Source: Xylocopa sonorina (lineage: Eukaryota > Arthropoda > Insecta > Hymenoptera > Apidae). Taken from it: a DNA stretch of 64,000 nucleotides. Position numbers and translations under genes: made by a program. Below the pieces are notes generated by a model. That model was not told where the DNA came from, did not search any database, and was given only the letters and a program-made list of their open reading frames with translations. The stretch is taken from contig NW_027490131.1 in assembly GCF_050948175.1 (NCBI RefSeq), forward strand, positions 1,302,001-1,366,000. Direction: 5' to 3'. This document shows, piece by piece, positions 1 through 13,019 of this stretch. The stretch's first letter is position 1; the number at the start of each line of letters is the position of its first letter.

Positions 1-1300
1 ATTAAAATGCTACTAAATATGTTGTTGCAATTATATATTTAAGGTCTGAAGATGTAGATGCAATTAATGTCCGATATTTTACGTGATCCAATCGACGTAT
101 CGAGTGAGGCTATGAAATATAAAAATCTTTTACTATTCTTCGACCCCTATACGTGTTAAATGAATGATTAGTTTTGCAAGACAAGAAGCCTGAATTAGTG
201 AGATATCTAGGAACATAAGTAATTTGTAAGTAACACATCTTTTCTCTTCGAAATATTTGCCTTTGCATAGAATAGAACGTATAGATATAATTGCCTGTTT
301 TGTACCCATTTCGATCCAATTCTATTATAGCCTTTGAGCAGAAGTAATATTGATTATACTTGATTTTTGCAATAGTTCTTTGATTAACAGATTTTATTAA
401 CCTAGAATCATCATTTGACGGATGTATCAATCTACTTTGTAGCTCCATCAGTTTCGTTTTCTGCTCGCTACTTTCCATTTTCAGTTCCGTATACTTATCC
501 TTTATCATCATCATATATGTTGCGTAAAATTACAATAACTTTTTGTCCTCAAATTTTGCGGATATTTCAATTAAATTTCCTTTGATTAAATAAACGGAAA
601 TTAAGAAACAGTGGCACGTACCATTTCTTGGAAACGTTGTATCGTAATTTGCATCTGACTGTTTTGAAAGGCACGCACTTTACTTAACGTTTGCAATGAT
701 TCGGTTAGCGAAGTAAAGAAATATTCTACTTTCGAAATTGTTGGCTCTTGTAATTCTAAGGCAAATATATTCATCTGTCGACATCGTGAACATTGTTTTT
801 TGTCGAACATTGTTACAGGGTGGGGCAGTAATAATTAGCACCTCAGATATCCACGAAACTGTAAGTTTCATAGAAGTTTTTGCTAATATAAAATTGCATA
901 GTACAAAGGGCCCATCCGTTGATGAACATAGTTTTTTTGCAAGTGGAGTTATGTTGGACATATGAAGGTTTCCTTCATTTTTTAAAATGAATTGGTATGT
1001 TCATTCTTCCCTAATATGATAGACCATTTTAAAACGAGTTCAACGACCTGCAACATGAAGCCATTGAAGGTTACAAAAAGTAAAGTAAGGCGATGATACT
1101 TACGGCTTTGATAGTAAATGAGACATACGTATTGTAAACAGTGGTGGAATGTGTAATGTTTACCGTTTACTTCACTGTCAATAAACACTTTTCGAAGGGC
1201 ATTTTAATAATTTGCTGGATAAGTTAAACATGATAAGATTAGTATTGAAATATCGGTTCGATTACGTTTGGTTAGGCTGTTCTTTGTGTCGCCCATTTTA
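1..1300 (-). pseudogene. RNF212/Zip3-like RING-coiled-coil gene fragment, copy A
   Basis: First of three paralogous fragments; the others are at 30501-32940 (+) and 63171-64000 (-). Minus-strand pieces in order: start and first RING half (about 961-880, LCN motif after DGPFV), the last RING pair C-S-R-C plus an alpha-helical block (810-601), and a C-terminal exon (514-110). A CxxC pair, then a short linker, an FF-containing helix and a VRAFQNSQ-type helix, followed by a second coiled coil (ESSEQKTKLMELQSR), is the layout of RNF212/HEI10/Zip3 meiotic SUMO or ubiquitin ligases; this assignment is inference from layout. The RING is incomplete: the second Cys of the first pair reads Ile and the middle is out of frame. 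A short intron probably separates 601 from 514. Confidence 0.5.
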
Positions 1301-1680
1301 TAAGTACTGAGCTGCGGATTCCTCAGGACAGCTCATAAAATTGTTGAACTATGAAAGATTATCATTGTGAAATTGAATCAAAAGGTAATTAAATTCCATT
1401 ATATTGTAAACAAATCTTAATATTCCATTTTAAATAGTAAAGTAAAATACTCTTTACAAAACTACAAGAATGGATACACACTTCGCTAAGATAAAAAATT
1501 ATTTACAAGAATTAGATAAGAATATCTCAGCAAATTTTAAATATTAAGCTAGCGAACCAAGCAATACGTTTTCAGTAATTAAGAATATGAAAAATTCTTG
1601 AACATTCCAACAGAAAGATGTTCTAATCAGTAAATAGAAAAATCAAACATTTAATTTCAATTCCAGAATACAACTGTGAT
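1301..1680. other. AT-rich spacer, no feature seen
   Basis: No ORF of note and no repeat that I can match elsewhere in the window. It separates the RING-like fragment from the GC-rich repeat. Confidence 0.4.
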
Positions 1681-2260
1681 GCAGAGACATGCAGAGACGA
1701 GCATACCGACACACGGTAACACAGTCTGATCACCGAGCTAAGGCAGCTACCCTCGCACCAAGGAGTTGAACCACACGATCGCGCCTCGACGCGCATACGT
1801 CAGACAGTTGGAGCAGACACCAACCACAGCCTCCGCACGAGGACCATTTCACGCACCACGAGGGTCGCCCGCAGTTACGCACACATATTCGTATTATACT
1901 CATGTCTATAACCAAGCGAATTCTAGTATTTATGCATACGGCACTCTATGTACAAACAGGACGCAACACACAAGTATACCATAAGTCATTTCATGTGTAA
2001 TCATAATTTTAGAAAGCGTATTATTCATAATTAGAGCCGCGCCAGCTCACGCCGGCCGCGCACGCCTCACCACGACCGTCCGCACCACCGCGAGTGTCGA
2101 GCGTCCGTCCCACTCCAGGGCCTAGCGACTCGCGTACCCGCGCGATCCGAGGAGGTCGCGGTTCCGCGTGTCAACGGAGAGATCAAGCCCAGCGCTCGAC
2201 GAGTACAGATCGATCCAAGCGCTCATCGCGACCGTACCTATCATGCCTCCGGGCCTTACT
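1681..2260 (+). repeat. GC-rich dispersed repeat, copy 1
   Basis: Sharply more GC-rich than its surroundings. It shares a long diverged match with 46100-46515, starting at the common block GCAGAGACGAGCATACCGAC and continuing through ACACACGATCGCG and the CGACCGTCC region. The unit is probably part of an LTR or another non-coding mobile-element segment, but no TG...CA ends or target duplication were found. The short ORFs on both strands are frames within the repeat and have no family resemblance. Confidence 0.5.
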
Positions 2261-3230
2261 CCACCTCAGTTGAAGATGTTTGCTATTTCGTTACTATTCT
2301 AACTCAGAATTCAAGGTGCTATTTCCAATTCTAACTTTAACTTTATTCTAAATAAACGCTTCTAGTACTTAGTCATTCTTAGCATGGAGCAGTAAAGCGT
2401 AGGCTTAGATTTTACTTAGAATATATCTTATTCTTACCAGTATTTACAAACTCTCATTATTCTCAATGTATTCCTTGTCTTATATTACATTAAATTCATT
2501 ACGGTACGACGTCTTCCACGAGTTCACGCGTCTTCCAAAATCATTCAAGGAGTTCTGACCCTTAGTTACGCTTGGTTACCGACAATTTAGAGCGGCCCTC
2601 CGCTTAGCTGCATTGTGCCACAGTTCGACTAAGGAGAAGATATACATCGTTTTCCATATCTCTGGATCGGCAAACTAGAGCGACCCCCTCCGCTAGTAGA
2701 CCCGTAGCTGGAGTTTTGGAATCCGATTTGAATGCGCCGTTCGGCTACGAATAAACGAATTCGACGCGTGGGAAGGAAGAACTTCCTGCGTTCTCTAGTG
2801 CGTGAATACTTGGGTACAAGTAGCTATTCCATCGTCCACCACTTCACCGTCTCATCTCCTGCTGTCTGCCGACCGGACAGCCATTCCGTATCGCCGCCCC
2901 CGTCACCAATCCGCACCAGAGACAAGCCTGCCTGGGTACTCGTTCCATTGTCGATTCCGCCTCACAGCCCGTATGCAGGAACCATACCAGAGGATGATCC
3001 TCGCCGAGGACGATACCTGGAACGACGTTAGTAATTAGCGGCTTCCAAGACTTCGAAAGGTAAGTCCCCTTTTTTATATACTCGCGTCCGTGACTTTCGC
3101 GCAGTGTTTCGCGATCCAAGAAGAACTCGCTCTTCCATCCAATTGTGCGAGTCGAACCATTCGAGACTGCGTGCTGCTCCGCCATACGGTTAATTTTCCG
3201 CGACCCCAGACGTGATACATCTATGAAAGG
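2261..3230 (+). other. Unidentified segment, possible mobile-element leader
   Basis: Continues from the GC-rich repeat. It has an AATAAA-like site near 2351, an Arg/Ser/Pro-rich ORF in two overlapping frames (2732-3038), and a good splice-donor-like sequence (AAGGTAAGT) near 3058. None of this matches a family I know. It may be the downstream part of the same element as 1681-2260; a diverged host exon is the alternative. Confidence 0.25.
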
Positions 3231-3584
3231 AAAAATATTTTGAAAACTTTAATTATAGTCTTTAATACAAGCAGTTGGACAGTATTTCAATTTTTGATGA
3301 AATTGATGAAAGTCAACCATCTTCAAATGATCAGAATCTTTGCCGTTTGAACAATAAGTGACTAACAAATAACTGCATAAATTTCAGGCTTATGAACATA
3401 CTGATTAAGTCTTATGCAGACACGTTTATAACCGAGTTACTAAATAATAATCAACACTAAATAATCATCTTTAAACTTAAACGATTACACCTGGCATATA
3501 TATAAAAATATTGCAAACGTGAAAATTAAGTGGTTTATCAAGAACTCTTCTAAAAGAACGGACGAAGCCAATAGAAATCTTTGT
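3231..3584. other. AT-rich spacer, no feature seen
   Basis: No coding signal. The satellite becomes recognisable near 3585. Confidence 0.4.
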
Positions 3585-5765
3585 TGAAGTAAGCAAGTTC
3601 TAAAGTTTCAAGCAACGCGATGGCCCTTATCTGTCTACGTTACATAGCAAGTGAGTTCTGAAGTTCTACGAAAGCCGATGGAGCTCCTCACTATCAACGT
3701 TTCAAAGCAAGTTCACAAATTCTAAGTTCAACGCTTAAAACTTTGTGTGTTCTATATATCTATGTAAAGTGATTGTCCCTATCAGTTTATACGTTTCAGA
3801 GTACGTAAGATGCAAAGTTCTATGCAACATGATTTCGCTTCTTATTTCTACGTTTCATAGTAAGCACTTCCTATAACTTCATACAACGCGATGCAGCTTC
3901 ACAGTCCTGCGTTTCAAAGTAATTCCCAAAGTTCCACGAAAAGGGATGTCGCATCTGAGTGTCTACATGTCAGTATGAGCAGCTTTGAAGATTCCTTGCA
4001 ACAAGATGGAGCATCTCAGTACTATAATTCGTCGTAAGCAATAAAAAAATATTCTGTGCTACAAGATGGTGCTTCTCAGTTTCACACTTCAAAGCAAGTA
4101 TGTAATGTTCTATGCATCGCATTGTGCTTACCTGCTTCTACATTTCAGAATAATGTGAATGCTACAATTCCCTCCAACGGAATGGCCCTTCATAGTGTCT
4201 ACGTTTCAGAACAATAGAGTTCCTATGCCCCATGCAATGCCATGGCGCATCTTATTTCAACGTTACAAAGTAAGTAAGCAGTAACATTCTATGCATTGCA
4301 TTATGCTTATTTGCTCCTACATTCCAAACGACTGTGAAATTTACAGTTTCAAGCAACGAGATGGTGCTTCATAATGTCTGCATTTTAAGGCAGGATTTAT
4401 TGTCTGCCCTACACCAGGACGGTGATCAGGCGTGCTTCCTCACCCAGACGGGTATACGCGACGTAATCTAGCATCTACCTCCCAGGGTACTCCCACCTCA
4501 CTGAAACGGGCGATGGAAAAATCCAGATGTGCCGGGGCGCCTTTCCCACCGGGCGAGTCCTTCAGCTACCCCGTCGGAGAGGACGAATCCTAACCGCCGG
4601 AGCACCCACGGGGAACCTCGGGGAGGCGAATTCGCTACGTGTACGCGAACACGCTCACTCTGACCCTTTTTGAATATTAAGCATCAGTTTGGCCAAATTT
4701 ATAGATGCTCCAGACTGCCTGCTCAGTCAATTCATGTTTGCTCTACGAAAAGATTCGGACTATTTTGGGCAATCGATAATGCACCAAACCTCCGAATCAT
4801 AGTTTAATTCGATATTGTAGCCCCAGAGCCCCGTTAACCACCGGGCAAGCCCGGCGCCCAGGTTCCACCACGAGGAGGTGGGGATGGGTACATCCTGGAC
4901 ACCCAGATTCTGGAACCCCTGCATTTTAAGGCAATAGAATTCTAATGCTCCATGGAATGCAATGGCGCATCTCATTTCAATGTTCCGATCAATGCAATAT
5001 GCCGATCTGCTTCTATATTTCAAAAGAAAGTGAAATCTACAGTTCCTTGCAACGGGATGGTGTTTCAGTGTCTGCGTTTTGAACGAATAGAGTTCTAATG
5101 CACTATGCATTGCGATGACGCATATAATTTCAACGCTTCAAGGTAATTAGGTTGTAATGTCTTATGTATCACATTATGCCTAACTTCTACTACGCTTCAA
5201 AAGAATGTGAATCTTACAGTCGCTTGCATCGGGATGGCAATTCATAGTATCTGCTTTTCAAACCAATAGATTACTTTGTGCATCGCGAGGGCGCATATCA
5301 TTTCAGCGCTTCAAAGTAAGTAGGTTGTAATGTCCTATGCATCGCAATTCTCTCATTTGCTTCTATGCTTCAAAATAATGTGAATCCCTCATCACTTCAT
5401 TGCAACGAAGTGGTTTTTTATAATGTCGTAGTATCAGAGGAATATATTTCTAATGCTCCATGCATCGCGATGGCCCATATCTTTTCAACGTATCTAGATA
5501 AGTAGGTAGTAATGCTCCATGCGTCGCATTATGCTTACCTGTTACAACGCTTCAAAAGTATGTGTAATGTACAGTACCCTGCAACCAGATGGCGCCTTGC
5601 AGTGTCTTCGATGCAACGCGGTAGTGTTCTATTGCTCCATATAATGCGATGGCTCTCGACGTTACAAAGTGAGCAGTAACATTCTATGCATCATATCATG
5701 CTTATTTGCTTCTACATTCCAAAGGAATGTGAATTATACAGTTCCGTGAAACGAGAGAGAGAACG
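3585..5765 (+). repeat. Satellite 1 array (about 180-bp monomer), forward
   Basis: Diverged head-to-tail monomers recur about every 175-182 bp. Each contains recognisable blocks in the same order: GCATTATGCTTATCTGCTTC, then CACTTCAAAAGAATGTGAAT, then TTCCATGCAACGGGATGGCG, then TCAAAGCAATAGAGTTCTAA. Divergence between neighbours is high, as in an old, non-homogenised array. It is interrupted by the SINE-like insertion at 4393-4918. Cys-rich 60-115 codon ORFs inside it are by-products of the repeat. Confidence 0.85.
4378..4933 (+). mobile_element. SINE-like/non-autonomous retroelement, copy 1, with 15-bp TSD
   Basis: A 526-bp insert (4393-4918) flanked by exact 15-bp direct repeats CTGCATTTTAAGGCA at 4378-4392 and 4919-4933; the host is satellite 1. 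A near-identical copy lies at 45489-46006 with its own 15-bp duplication. Long target duplications and a fixed 3' end imply target-primed reverse transcription, yet there is no poly(A) tail. The 3' end is highly structured: CCGGGCAAGCCCGG, CCACC...GGTGG, then GGTTCTGGAACC in copy 2. No long ORF. Could be a SINE or the 3' part of a LINE. Strand is set by the structured end. Confidence 0.7.
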
Positions 5766-7240
5766 TTATTGCTCTGGAAGGTAGATACTACGAAGTGCCA
5801 TTCCGTTGCATGGAACTGAAGAATTCACATTCTTTTGAAGTATAGAAGCAGAAAACAATATTTCTGCGAGTAGAAGATTGCAACTTACTTTCTTCGAACC
5901 GTTGCAACGGGATGCGCTTCCGCATTGCAAGGAGCATTACATCTTTATTGCTTTTACACGCAGACACTATGATGCGCTATCCCGTTGCAAGTAACTATGT
6001 TCTTCATATACTTTTGATGTATAGAGGGAGATGAAATCAATACATTGTATAGAACATTAGAACTTACTAACTTTATAACATTTAATGAGATGTGTCACCG
6101 CATTGAATGGAGTGTTAGAACTCTATTGCTTTGACACGTAGGCATAATGATGCGTAATCCAGTTGGAAGGAACTGTGAAGCTCAGATTCGTTTAATGTGT
6201 AGAAGCAGATAAGAATGAAGCAGTGCATAGAAGATTACAGCTACTGGAGTTTTTATAGTGTCTATTCTGCTTAGATTTAGCGGAGAGTGTAAGTATATAT
6301 ACTAATTAGAAATGTTTATTTAAAACATCCTGAAATGATACAAAATTATATGGAATTTAATTGTACTGGAGCAATTGAACGGCGGATTACCTATTTACTC
6401 TTGACTAAAATATATGATAAGTGTGAATATATACACTAATTTGAAATTTTTACTTTGAACATCATGAAGTGTGAATTCAACAGAGACATTTAATTGTAGA
6501 ACTGAGAAACACTATCGCGTTGCATGGACGTTTGGAACTCAATTACTTTGACAAGTAGACATTATGAAGCTCTATACAGTAACATGGAACTATAGAAATA
6601 ACATACATAGTAGTGTAGAAACTAGTAAGCACGATTGTATTGTGTAGAACCTTACAACTTACTTACTTTGATACATAGAACTAAGAATTTCCATCGCGTT
6701 GCATGGAACATTGGATGTTAATTACATTGACAAGCTGGTATTTAGGAGAGCTATAGAGTAACATGGATATGTAGAAATTGCATGTAATTGTATTGTAGAA
6801 CCAAGTATGCATAGTGGCTTGTATTGAAGCTTACTACTTACTTACGTTGAAAGGAGAAGCCATCACGCTACAAGGAACTGTAGAATTCACATCACTTTGA
6901 AGTCCAGAAGCAGATAAACATAACGCAATGTATAGAACGTTACAGCTTACATGCATTAAAACGTAAGAAGGAGATGCGCCAACGCATTGCAAGTAGCCGC
7001 AGAACTTTATTGCCTTGACAACTAGACACTGTGAAGCGCAATCCCCTTGTAAGGAATTGTGGAATTCATATTCTTCTGAAGTGCAGAAGTGGATAAGCAT
7101 TATGCTATGCATGGAACATTACAACTTACTTACTTTGTATCGTTGAAAAGAAATGTTGCATGGAGCATTAGATGTCAATTACTTTGATAAGTTGAGAATT
7201 AGAGAAAATCTTCACATGTGTAGATGCGGTGCCCTCCGTG
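5766..7240 (-). repeat. Satellite 1 array, reverse orientation
   Basis: The same monomer continues on the opposite strand after a head-to-head switch near 5762-5800. Reverse-complement blocks such as GCAGATAAGCATAATGC and TTGCATGGAGCATTAGAACT recur at about 175-180 bp spacing. The part around 6240-6480 is strongly diverged and more AT-rich. Small ORFs here (for example 6834-7112) are satellite frames. Confidence 0.8.
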
Positions 7241-7249
7241 GCATACTGA

Positions 7250-8051
7250 ACACTTTTGGGTTCTTATGGTTGTCCTGCTTGTTCTGCTTTCGGTGTAATC
7301 GTCATCAGAATGTCACCTGATTTCTCCGTAGTACGTTAATTCGTGGAACGTGAATGGTCCGATAGTCTCCCGTCGACCCGACTTGCGGTTGAGCTTGCCC
7401 TTGCGTTCATCTCTGGTACACAGTTGGCCCGTTTCTGCAAAAACTCTAGAAGATCCGTGTAAAACGGCACCTTGTTGTCTTTACTGTGAGTCCCATTGGA
7501 ATAACGTATTAGCATTTATCTTTCCTCGAATGATGGAAAGCAGAAGTGTTCCATTGCGAGATGTTTTCTTTGGAATTTTTCAGTGCGCGCAGAAGCTGGT
7601 TGACGGTGTCGACGATATTGCCCAGTGTTTCTGCAGTGTTCCTTGGCGGTTTAAGAATATTCCAGATTGCATCACAATATTTAGTGGCAGCCCGACTTAT
7701 ACAGCCGTATTTACCTTACAATAACTCAATCGCGTCGAGTTATGATATCGAATCAGAGCGAGTTGTGATAGAGAAGTAGTCGTTTTGAATTTTGTAAAGA
7801 CGTGACGTTTTTGTTTCGTTTTATTCTTCGAGGTCAAATTGGATGCCATCGAATCGTTTCCACGTTTCAGTTAACGCGTAAAGATGGGTTTGTAGTAAAC
7901 GTATATCCGGTTGTTCTGATGTTTTGCCTGTGTTAAGGAGTCGCGTGAAGGTAGTGATTTGACCGAATGTGGTACCACGTTTACGCCGCAGTGAACTGAG
8001 AATAATTTCATGGGGAATGGACTGAGCTTTTTCGAGCGATCGGGTTGTCAT
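7250..8051 (-). pseudogene. BEL/Pao gag remnant
   Basis: Starts at an MTTRSLEKAQ Met (8051) and reads in broken frames down to about 7250. The N-terminal block (RLL..L..TWKRFDGIQFDLEE) and a later block containing CDAIWNI, TAETLGNIVDTVNQ and LRALKN resemble the N-terminal and central parts of BEL/Pao Gag as I know the family. Several stops and at least one frameshift lie between the blocks. No protease, RT or integrase follows, because satellite begins near 7240. The plus-strand ORFs at 7350-7779 are shadows. Confidence 0.6.
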
Positions 8052-8890
8052 CGTGGAACATGAATAAGAAAGGAATGGACGAATAAACGAGTCTACCTTT
8101 TCAATGTGAAGATATCAGGTTTGTTAAGCTCTGTCATGATGTCTGGATTCCCTGGTATGTCCGACTTGTTGCTGCTGAGAATCTCAATTTGTCCTGGAGC
8201 GTTGGCTTGATCACTGGCATGATTCTTCGATCACTGAATGTTGATTGATTGACACTGTAGTTCGGGCACTCACGTCACTGATTTTAACTGTTCGTTTTTA
8301 TAACTCGCAGTCGACGAGGCTCATTTTCGGTTGATAAGCCTACGAAGGACGTAAATCTTCATTACGTATCTTTTCGTCACAGTTGCAACGTGCGCTCTAA
8401 TACCTGTTACAGTAATAGGGAAGTAGATAGATATAATTGGAATTGATACGATTCCTTAACAAACAATTATACTTAACTTAAAATGAATTAAAAGGTTTTA
8501 GTGTTTTTCATGTTCTCGGATATGTCTGAATCTGAATTTCTACTAAGCTCATCAGTCATGAAGTCAGAGTGTTTTAATGTGAATTTGTATGGAGGGGTGG
8601 TCAAAGGTGTGGCAAATCAATGAGACGTTATTGGTGGAAAATCTGTAGATTTGCTTCTTTCTCTGGAACTGGGAGGAGACAAGAAGGCGCGAAGAGTGGG
8701 ACCAACGGTTGTAGGTTGGTTGCGACAATTGTGAGAAGCGGGAAAGAAGACAATAAAACGGCCAGCTGCATGGTATACACAATTTGAAGAATCACTACGA
8801 AGGCTTGATTTTGAAATTTACGATGAGACGACATCTTGTTGCTTTACGAGTTTATTGCTACTATGTGTTTAATAGGGATTTTGCAGAATT
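8052..8890 (-). mobile_element. BEL/Pao 5' leader and probable 5' LTR remnant
   Basis: Lies directly upstream of the BEL gag start on the minus strand. A TATAAAAA motif (8302-8295) is followed about 20 bp downstream by TCAGT (8281-8277), the arthropod initiator consensus, which suggests an LTR promoter. The outer boundary with satellite is near 8890. No second LTR survives in the window, so neither the LTR ends nor a primer-binding site can be fixed. Confidence 0.45.
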
Positions 8891-9731
8891 TGTGAAATGA
8901 GGATGCATGGAGCATGAGAACTGCATTGCATTGGCACGCAAGCATCATGAAGCGCCATTTCGTTGCATGGAATTAAAGAATTTCCATTCTTCGGAAATGT
9001 GGGAACAAATAAGTATAGCGATGTGTACAGATGATTACAGCTTATTTATTTTGAAAGGTAGAAATGGGATGTGCTATCACATTGCATAGATTAATAGAGC
9101 TCTACTGCTTTGACACTTAAACTCTTTTATGCTCCATGAAATTGCATGGATCTGTAGTATTCACATTCTTATGAAGTGCAAAAGCAGGAAGGCGTAACGC
9201 TACGTATAGAGGAGTACAACTTAATTACATCGAAGCGTTGAAATGAGATGCTCCATCGCATTGAATGTAGCATTAGAAATCTACTGCATTGATGCACAGA
9301 CACTATGAAGTATCATCTCCTTGCAAGAAACTGTGGAATTTACATTCTTTTAAAGCGTAGGAGCAGGTAAACATAATCGTGAGCATAGAAAGTTACATCT
9401 TACATCGAAATGATGAAATGTGATGCGCCATCACATTGCATGCAGCAGTAGAACTCTGCTGCTATAATACGTGAACACTATAATGCCGCAACCCAATGAA
9501 TGGAACTATAGAATTCACATTCGTTAGAAGTGTATAAGCAGATCAGCATAATGATATGCTTAAAAGATTACAGGTTACTTACTTTGAAAAGTTGAAATGA
9601 GATGTATTATCGCGTTGCGTGGAACATTAGAACTTCATGGTTTTCACACGCAGATACTGTGAAGCACCATCCCGTTTCAAGGAACTGCAGAGTATACATT
9701 CCTTTAATGTGTAGTAGCAGACAAACATAAT
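8891..9731 (-). repeat. Satellite 1 array, reverse; left flank of the gypsy insertion
   Basis: Reverse-orientation monomers with the usual blocks. The array stops in mid-monomer at the target duplication GTTAT (9732-9736) and resumes at 14603 in the same phase (ATAATGTTAT then GCACAGAAGATT), so the LTR element inserted into a pre-existing array. Confidence 0.8.
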
Positions 9732-9736
9732 GTTAT

Positions 9737-9987
9737 TGAAGGATAATGAAATAATCTTAATTTAAATGTTAATCAATAACTCAGGTTTAATGTCAATCTT
9801 ACGTACGTGGAATATTCTAGAATGCGAGTGAGAGCGAATGTGCGAAGCAAATGAGTTTTTCGTGTGAGTGTTTTAAAATAATGAAGCAGTTGTTCATTAG
9901 CAGTCTTTGGAGTAATATCTCAGTTGAAAAGAACTATTTAATGATATAAAAAATCTTATAATTGTCTTTTATTAATAAGTTTCCTAC
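9737..9987 (+). repeat. 5' LTR of the gypsy element
   Basis: 251 bp, paired with 14357-14602. Shared blocks include GTGGAATATTCTAGAATGCG, GCAGTTGTTCATTAGCAGTC and the end TTTCCTAC. There are several indels and many substitutions between the two LTRs. Confidence 0.88.
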
Positions 9988-10539
9988 AATTTTGGGGTCT
10001 CGAGCGTAGTAATTATCAAGAAGACATTCAAGAATTAAATCGGATACGTTCTAAAGATTGAAGTATTATCGAATATTTGAAGACAGAGCGTTCAAGATAA
10101 TTCCTTGACGGTCTAGAACGTTCGAGAAGATACTCAAGCGATGCGAGTGTAGTTTTTAGAGATAGTGCGAGAACGAAAATTAATTATTCGTGTGGAGACA
10201 ATTCGAGTTTAAACGCAAGTGTCGAGTAATAATTTTTACAATGATCGATTTGAGTAAAATTATTTTTATTAATTACAGTTACAGCGCTAAGAGAGGTATT
10301 AATAGAGCATAAACTACTTACTGCTGGTTCAAAAGCTGAATTAATTTCCCGTTTGATGGAAGTTGACCCAGACGGAACGTGAAGTTAGCCGTGTTGCGCC
10401 TTGAGTTAGATCCGGTGCGACAAAAATTACAGGTTGAGTAAAATTCGAAAAATGAGCAACGAAGATCGATGCGTAATTTTGAAGGCGAACTATTTGATGT
10501 TGTTAGTAGCGGTGACAATTTCTTAATAATCTAAAGTAA

Positions 10540-11480
10540 ATCTGGTGATTATAAAATTTGGGAGAAGCAGACCAAATTATTCAAGACGACATATAAATTG
10601 GAAGATGACGTTGCACGAATACTTATCGGTATGCTACTGAAGGGAAAAGCACTTGAATGATTTCTTTCTAAACCAGAATATACAACTATGGCATTCAACC
10701 GACTGCTGGAAGAATTATGAGTTGTTTTATCATCCGCAAAGCAAAATTGAAACGAAGAAGAAATTTGAAGAGCGGTTATGGAACAGGAACGAGACGTTTC
10801 ATGAATATTAGCACGAGAAGAACATTCTTGGAAATCGAGTACCAATTAACGACCATGAAATACTTGAATATCTGATTGACGGCATTCCCGATGAAATGCT
10901 CCGGAACCACGCGCGTATTCTACAGTTTACAACAACCAATCAACTTTCGAAAGCGTTTGAAAAGGTAATTCTTCGAGATCGAGGTATGTCGAGTGTGCAG
11001 AGGTCAACAAAGTTTGAGATATGTAATGACAGTTTCGTTAGAAATGAAAGAAAAGAGATTGTCAATGTGGATGAGATAAAAGAATTTATCGGTAATATTG
11101 TACGATGTTATAATTGTGGTGAGCACGATCATATTAGCGTGAATTGTCCAACGAAAGATCGCGGTGTAAAATGTTTTATATGTGAAGAACGTGGACATAT
11201 TGCGTCGAAACGTTCCAAGAAATTTAAAGCGAGTGAAGAGAGCTGCGCGACATTAGGAGTATCGTACCGAAAGTATCTCAAAAATGTTTTACTTAACGGA
11301 TGCGAGATCAAAGCATTAATGGATTCAGGAACTGATTTTAGTTTAATTCGCACAGGCGAGTACATTAAGCTTGGTTCTCCGCAATTACGACGCAATGAAT
11401 TACATTTCGAAGGTTCAAGGAATAGTACAACATTAGGTGAGTTTCAAGCAGAAATTTCCGTAGATGGGCACTCATATTGA
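10540..11480 (+). pseudogene. gypsy gag and protease, decayed
   Basis: The Gag core is readable in pieces from about 10540 (ILIGMLLKGKALE motif) across several stops. The last open part (10896-11480, 194 codons) carries two zinc knuckles at residues 71-84 (C-x2-C-x4-H-x4-C) and 93-106, the second with its final Cys replaced by Arg. An aspartic-protease motif, DSG at residues 143-145, follows where DTG or DSG is expected. An in-frame stop ends this part before the RT. Minus-strand ORFs at 10318-10845 and 11004-11586 are shadows. Confidence 0.75.
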
Positions 11481-11725
11481 TTTGAATACAAGTAATCTCT
11501 GATACCATTGTGCGACACAAGCTGTTAATAGGAACGAATTTCTTAAATGTAACCGATGTCAGCATTAGAGATGGTAAAGTAATCATTCGTCCATTATCGA
11601 AAGTAACGCGCGAAATTGTTGAAAGAGAAAATATAGTACCGGAAATATTTTAAATAGATGTAACGAGTGACGTGTTAGAAGAAAATCAAGTTGATGTGTC
11701 TGGTGTATTAGATCCTAATTAGCGA

Positions 11726-12875
11726 GTGACGATAGAAAATCTTGTTAGTAGTTACAAGCCAAGTAAAACCTTTAAACGTGAAATTCCATTGAAATTAATA
11801 CTGAAAGGCGAAGAGTCTGTATATCAATCGGCGAGACAATTGTCAGCGTTGCAAAAAGAGATTGTTAATGCGCAGATAGAACAGTGGATTGTGGCTGGAG
11901 TCGCCTAGTTGCCTACTTCTGATTATGCGATTCCGGTTTTCCTCGTTCGGAACAAAAATGTTTCGTTTGGATTATGTGTGGATTATTGACAAATTAATAA
12001 GAAAATTATTAAAGATAGATATCCGTTACAATTGATCGAAGATCGATTAGATTTGTTTCAAGGCACGCGCATTTTTATTACTCTTGACTTGAGAAACGGT
12101 TTCTTTCACATGTGACAGGATAAGTCAGGTCGAAAGTATACAGCATTTATTGTATCAGATGGTCATTATGAAGTCTTACGAATCCCTTTTGGTCTATGTA
12201 ATTCACCAGCAGTTTTTCAAAGGTTTATAAATACTATATTTAGAGATCTTATTCGAGAGAGAATAGTTTTAGCATACATAGATTATTCGATTACTTCATC
12301 ACATGATATTAAAAGTAGGATCAAAAATCTTGAAAGAGTTTGAATTATAGCAAGCGGAGCCGGTTTAATATTCAGTTGGGAAAAGTATTGTTTTGTGCAA
12401 ACTTCTGTCAAATTTCTCGGGCATATATGGTTATATATATATATAATGTATATATATAGCAATGGTTATGTTCGCCCCTCGCTAAAACTGATGCAATCCG
12501 ATGACTTCCAATGTTAAGCACATACAAAGTTTTCTTAGACTAATCGGGAATTTTCGTAAATTTACACGTGAATACCCAGTAATTGGGCGACATTTGTCTA
12601 ACTTTCTGCGAGCGAATACTAAATTTTGTTTTAGAGTGACTGGAAAGGAAGCATTCATACGACTTAAATTTTTACTGAGTGAGAACCGAATATTGAATTT
12701 GTATCAAGTAGAAGTAGAGATGGAGTTGCATACAGATGCTTCTGCGTTAGGGTACGGAGCACTTTTATTTCAAACAAATAACAAAGATCAACCTTTTCAC
12801 CACGAATATTATTTTTTAGTGGTAAGACAGCTTCTCTTGAATCTAAATGCAGTAGCTATGAGTTTGAGGTTTTAG
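11726..12875 (+). pseudogene. gypsy reverse transcriptase and RNase H, decayed
   Basis: RT blocks are recognisable between 11900 and 12300: DKSGRKYTAF, PFGLCNSPAVFQRF, and an active site degenerated to YIDY where YxDD is expected. An AT dinucleotide expansion has grown inside the gene at 12427-12460. The connection/RNase H start is open at 12501-12875, with NVKHIQSFLRLIGNFRKF and ELHTDASALGYGALLFQ. Multiple stops exclude function. Confidence 0.75.
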
Positions 12876-13019
12876 CAATAGTAAAAGCTTTGAAGAAATT
12901 AGGAGTTTATTTACTAGGAATTTCGTTTGCTATTGTTACTTATTGCCGAAATTTTACTCTTGCAATGAATAAGATAGATCTTTGTTTGTGAGTTGCGTGA
13001 TGGACATTATCGTTAGAAG

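Noticed and set aside
2732..3185. Possible exon with donor AAGGTAAGT near 3058
   Set aside because: Two overlapping frames plus an antisense ORF are all open, as is usual in GC-rich DNA, and no domain is recognised. Kept only as an unidentified segment.
4882..4918. tRNA-derived SINE with pol III B box (GGTTC-like word near the end of the SINE-like element)
   Set aside because: The GGTTC word is part of a palindrome at the 3' end, not in the position of an internal promoter, and no A box was found upstream.
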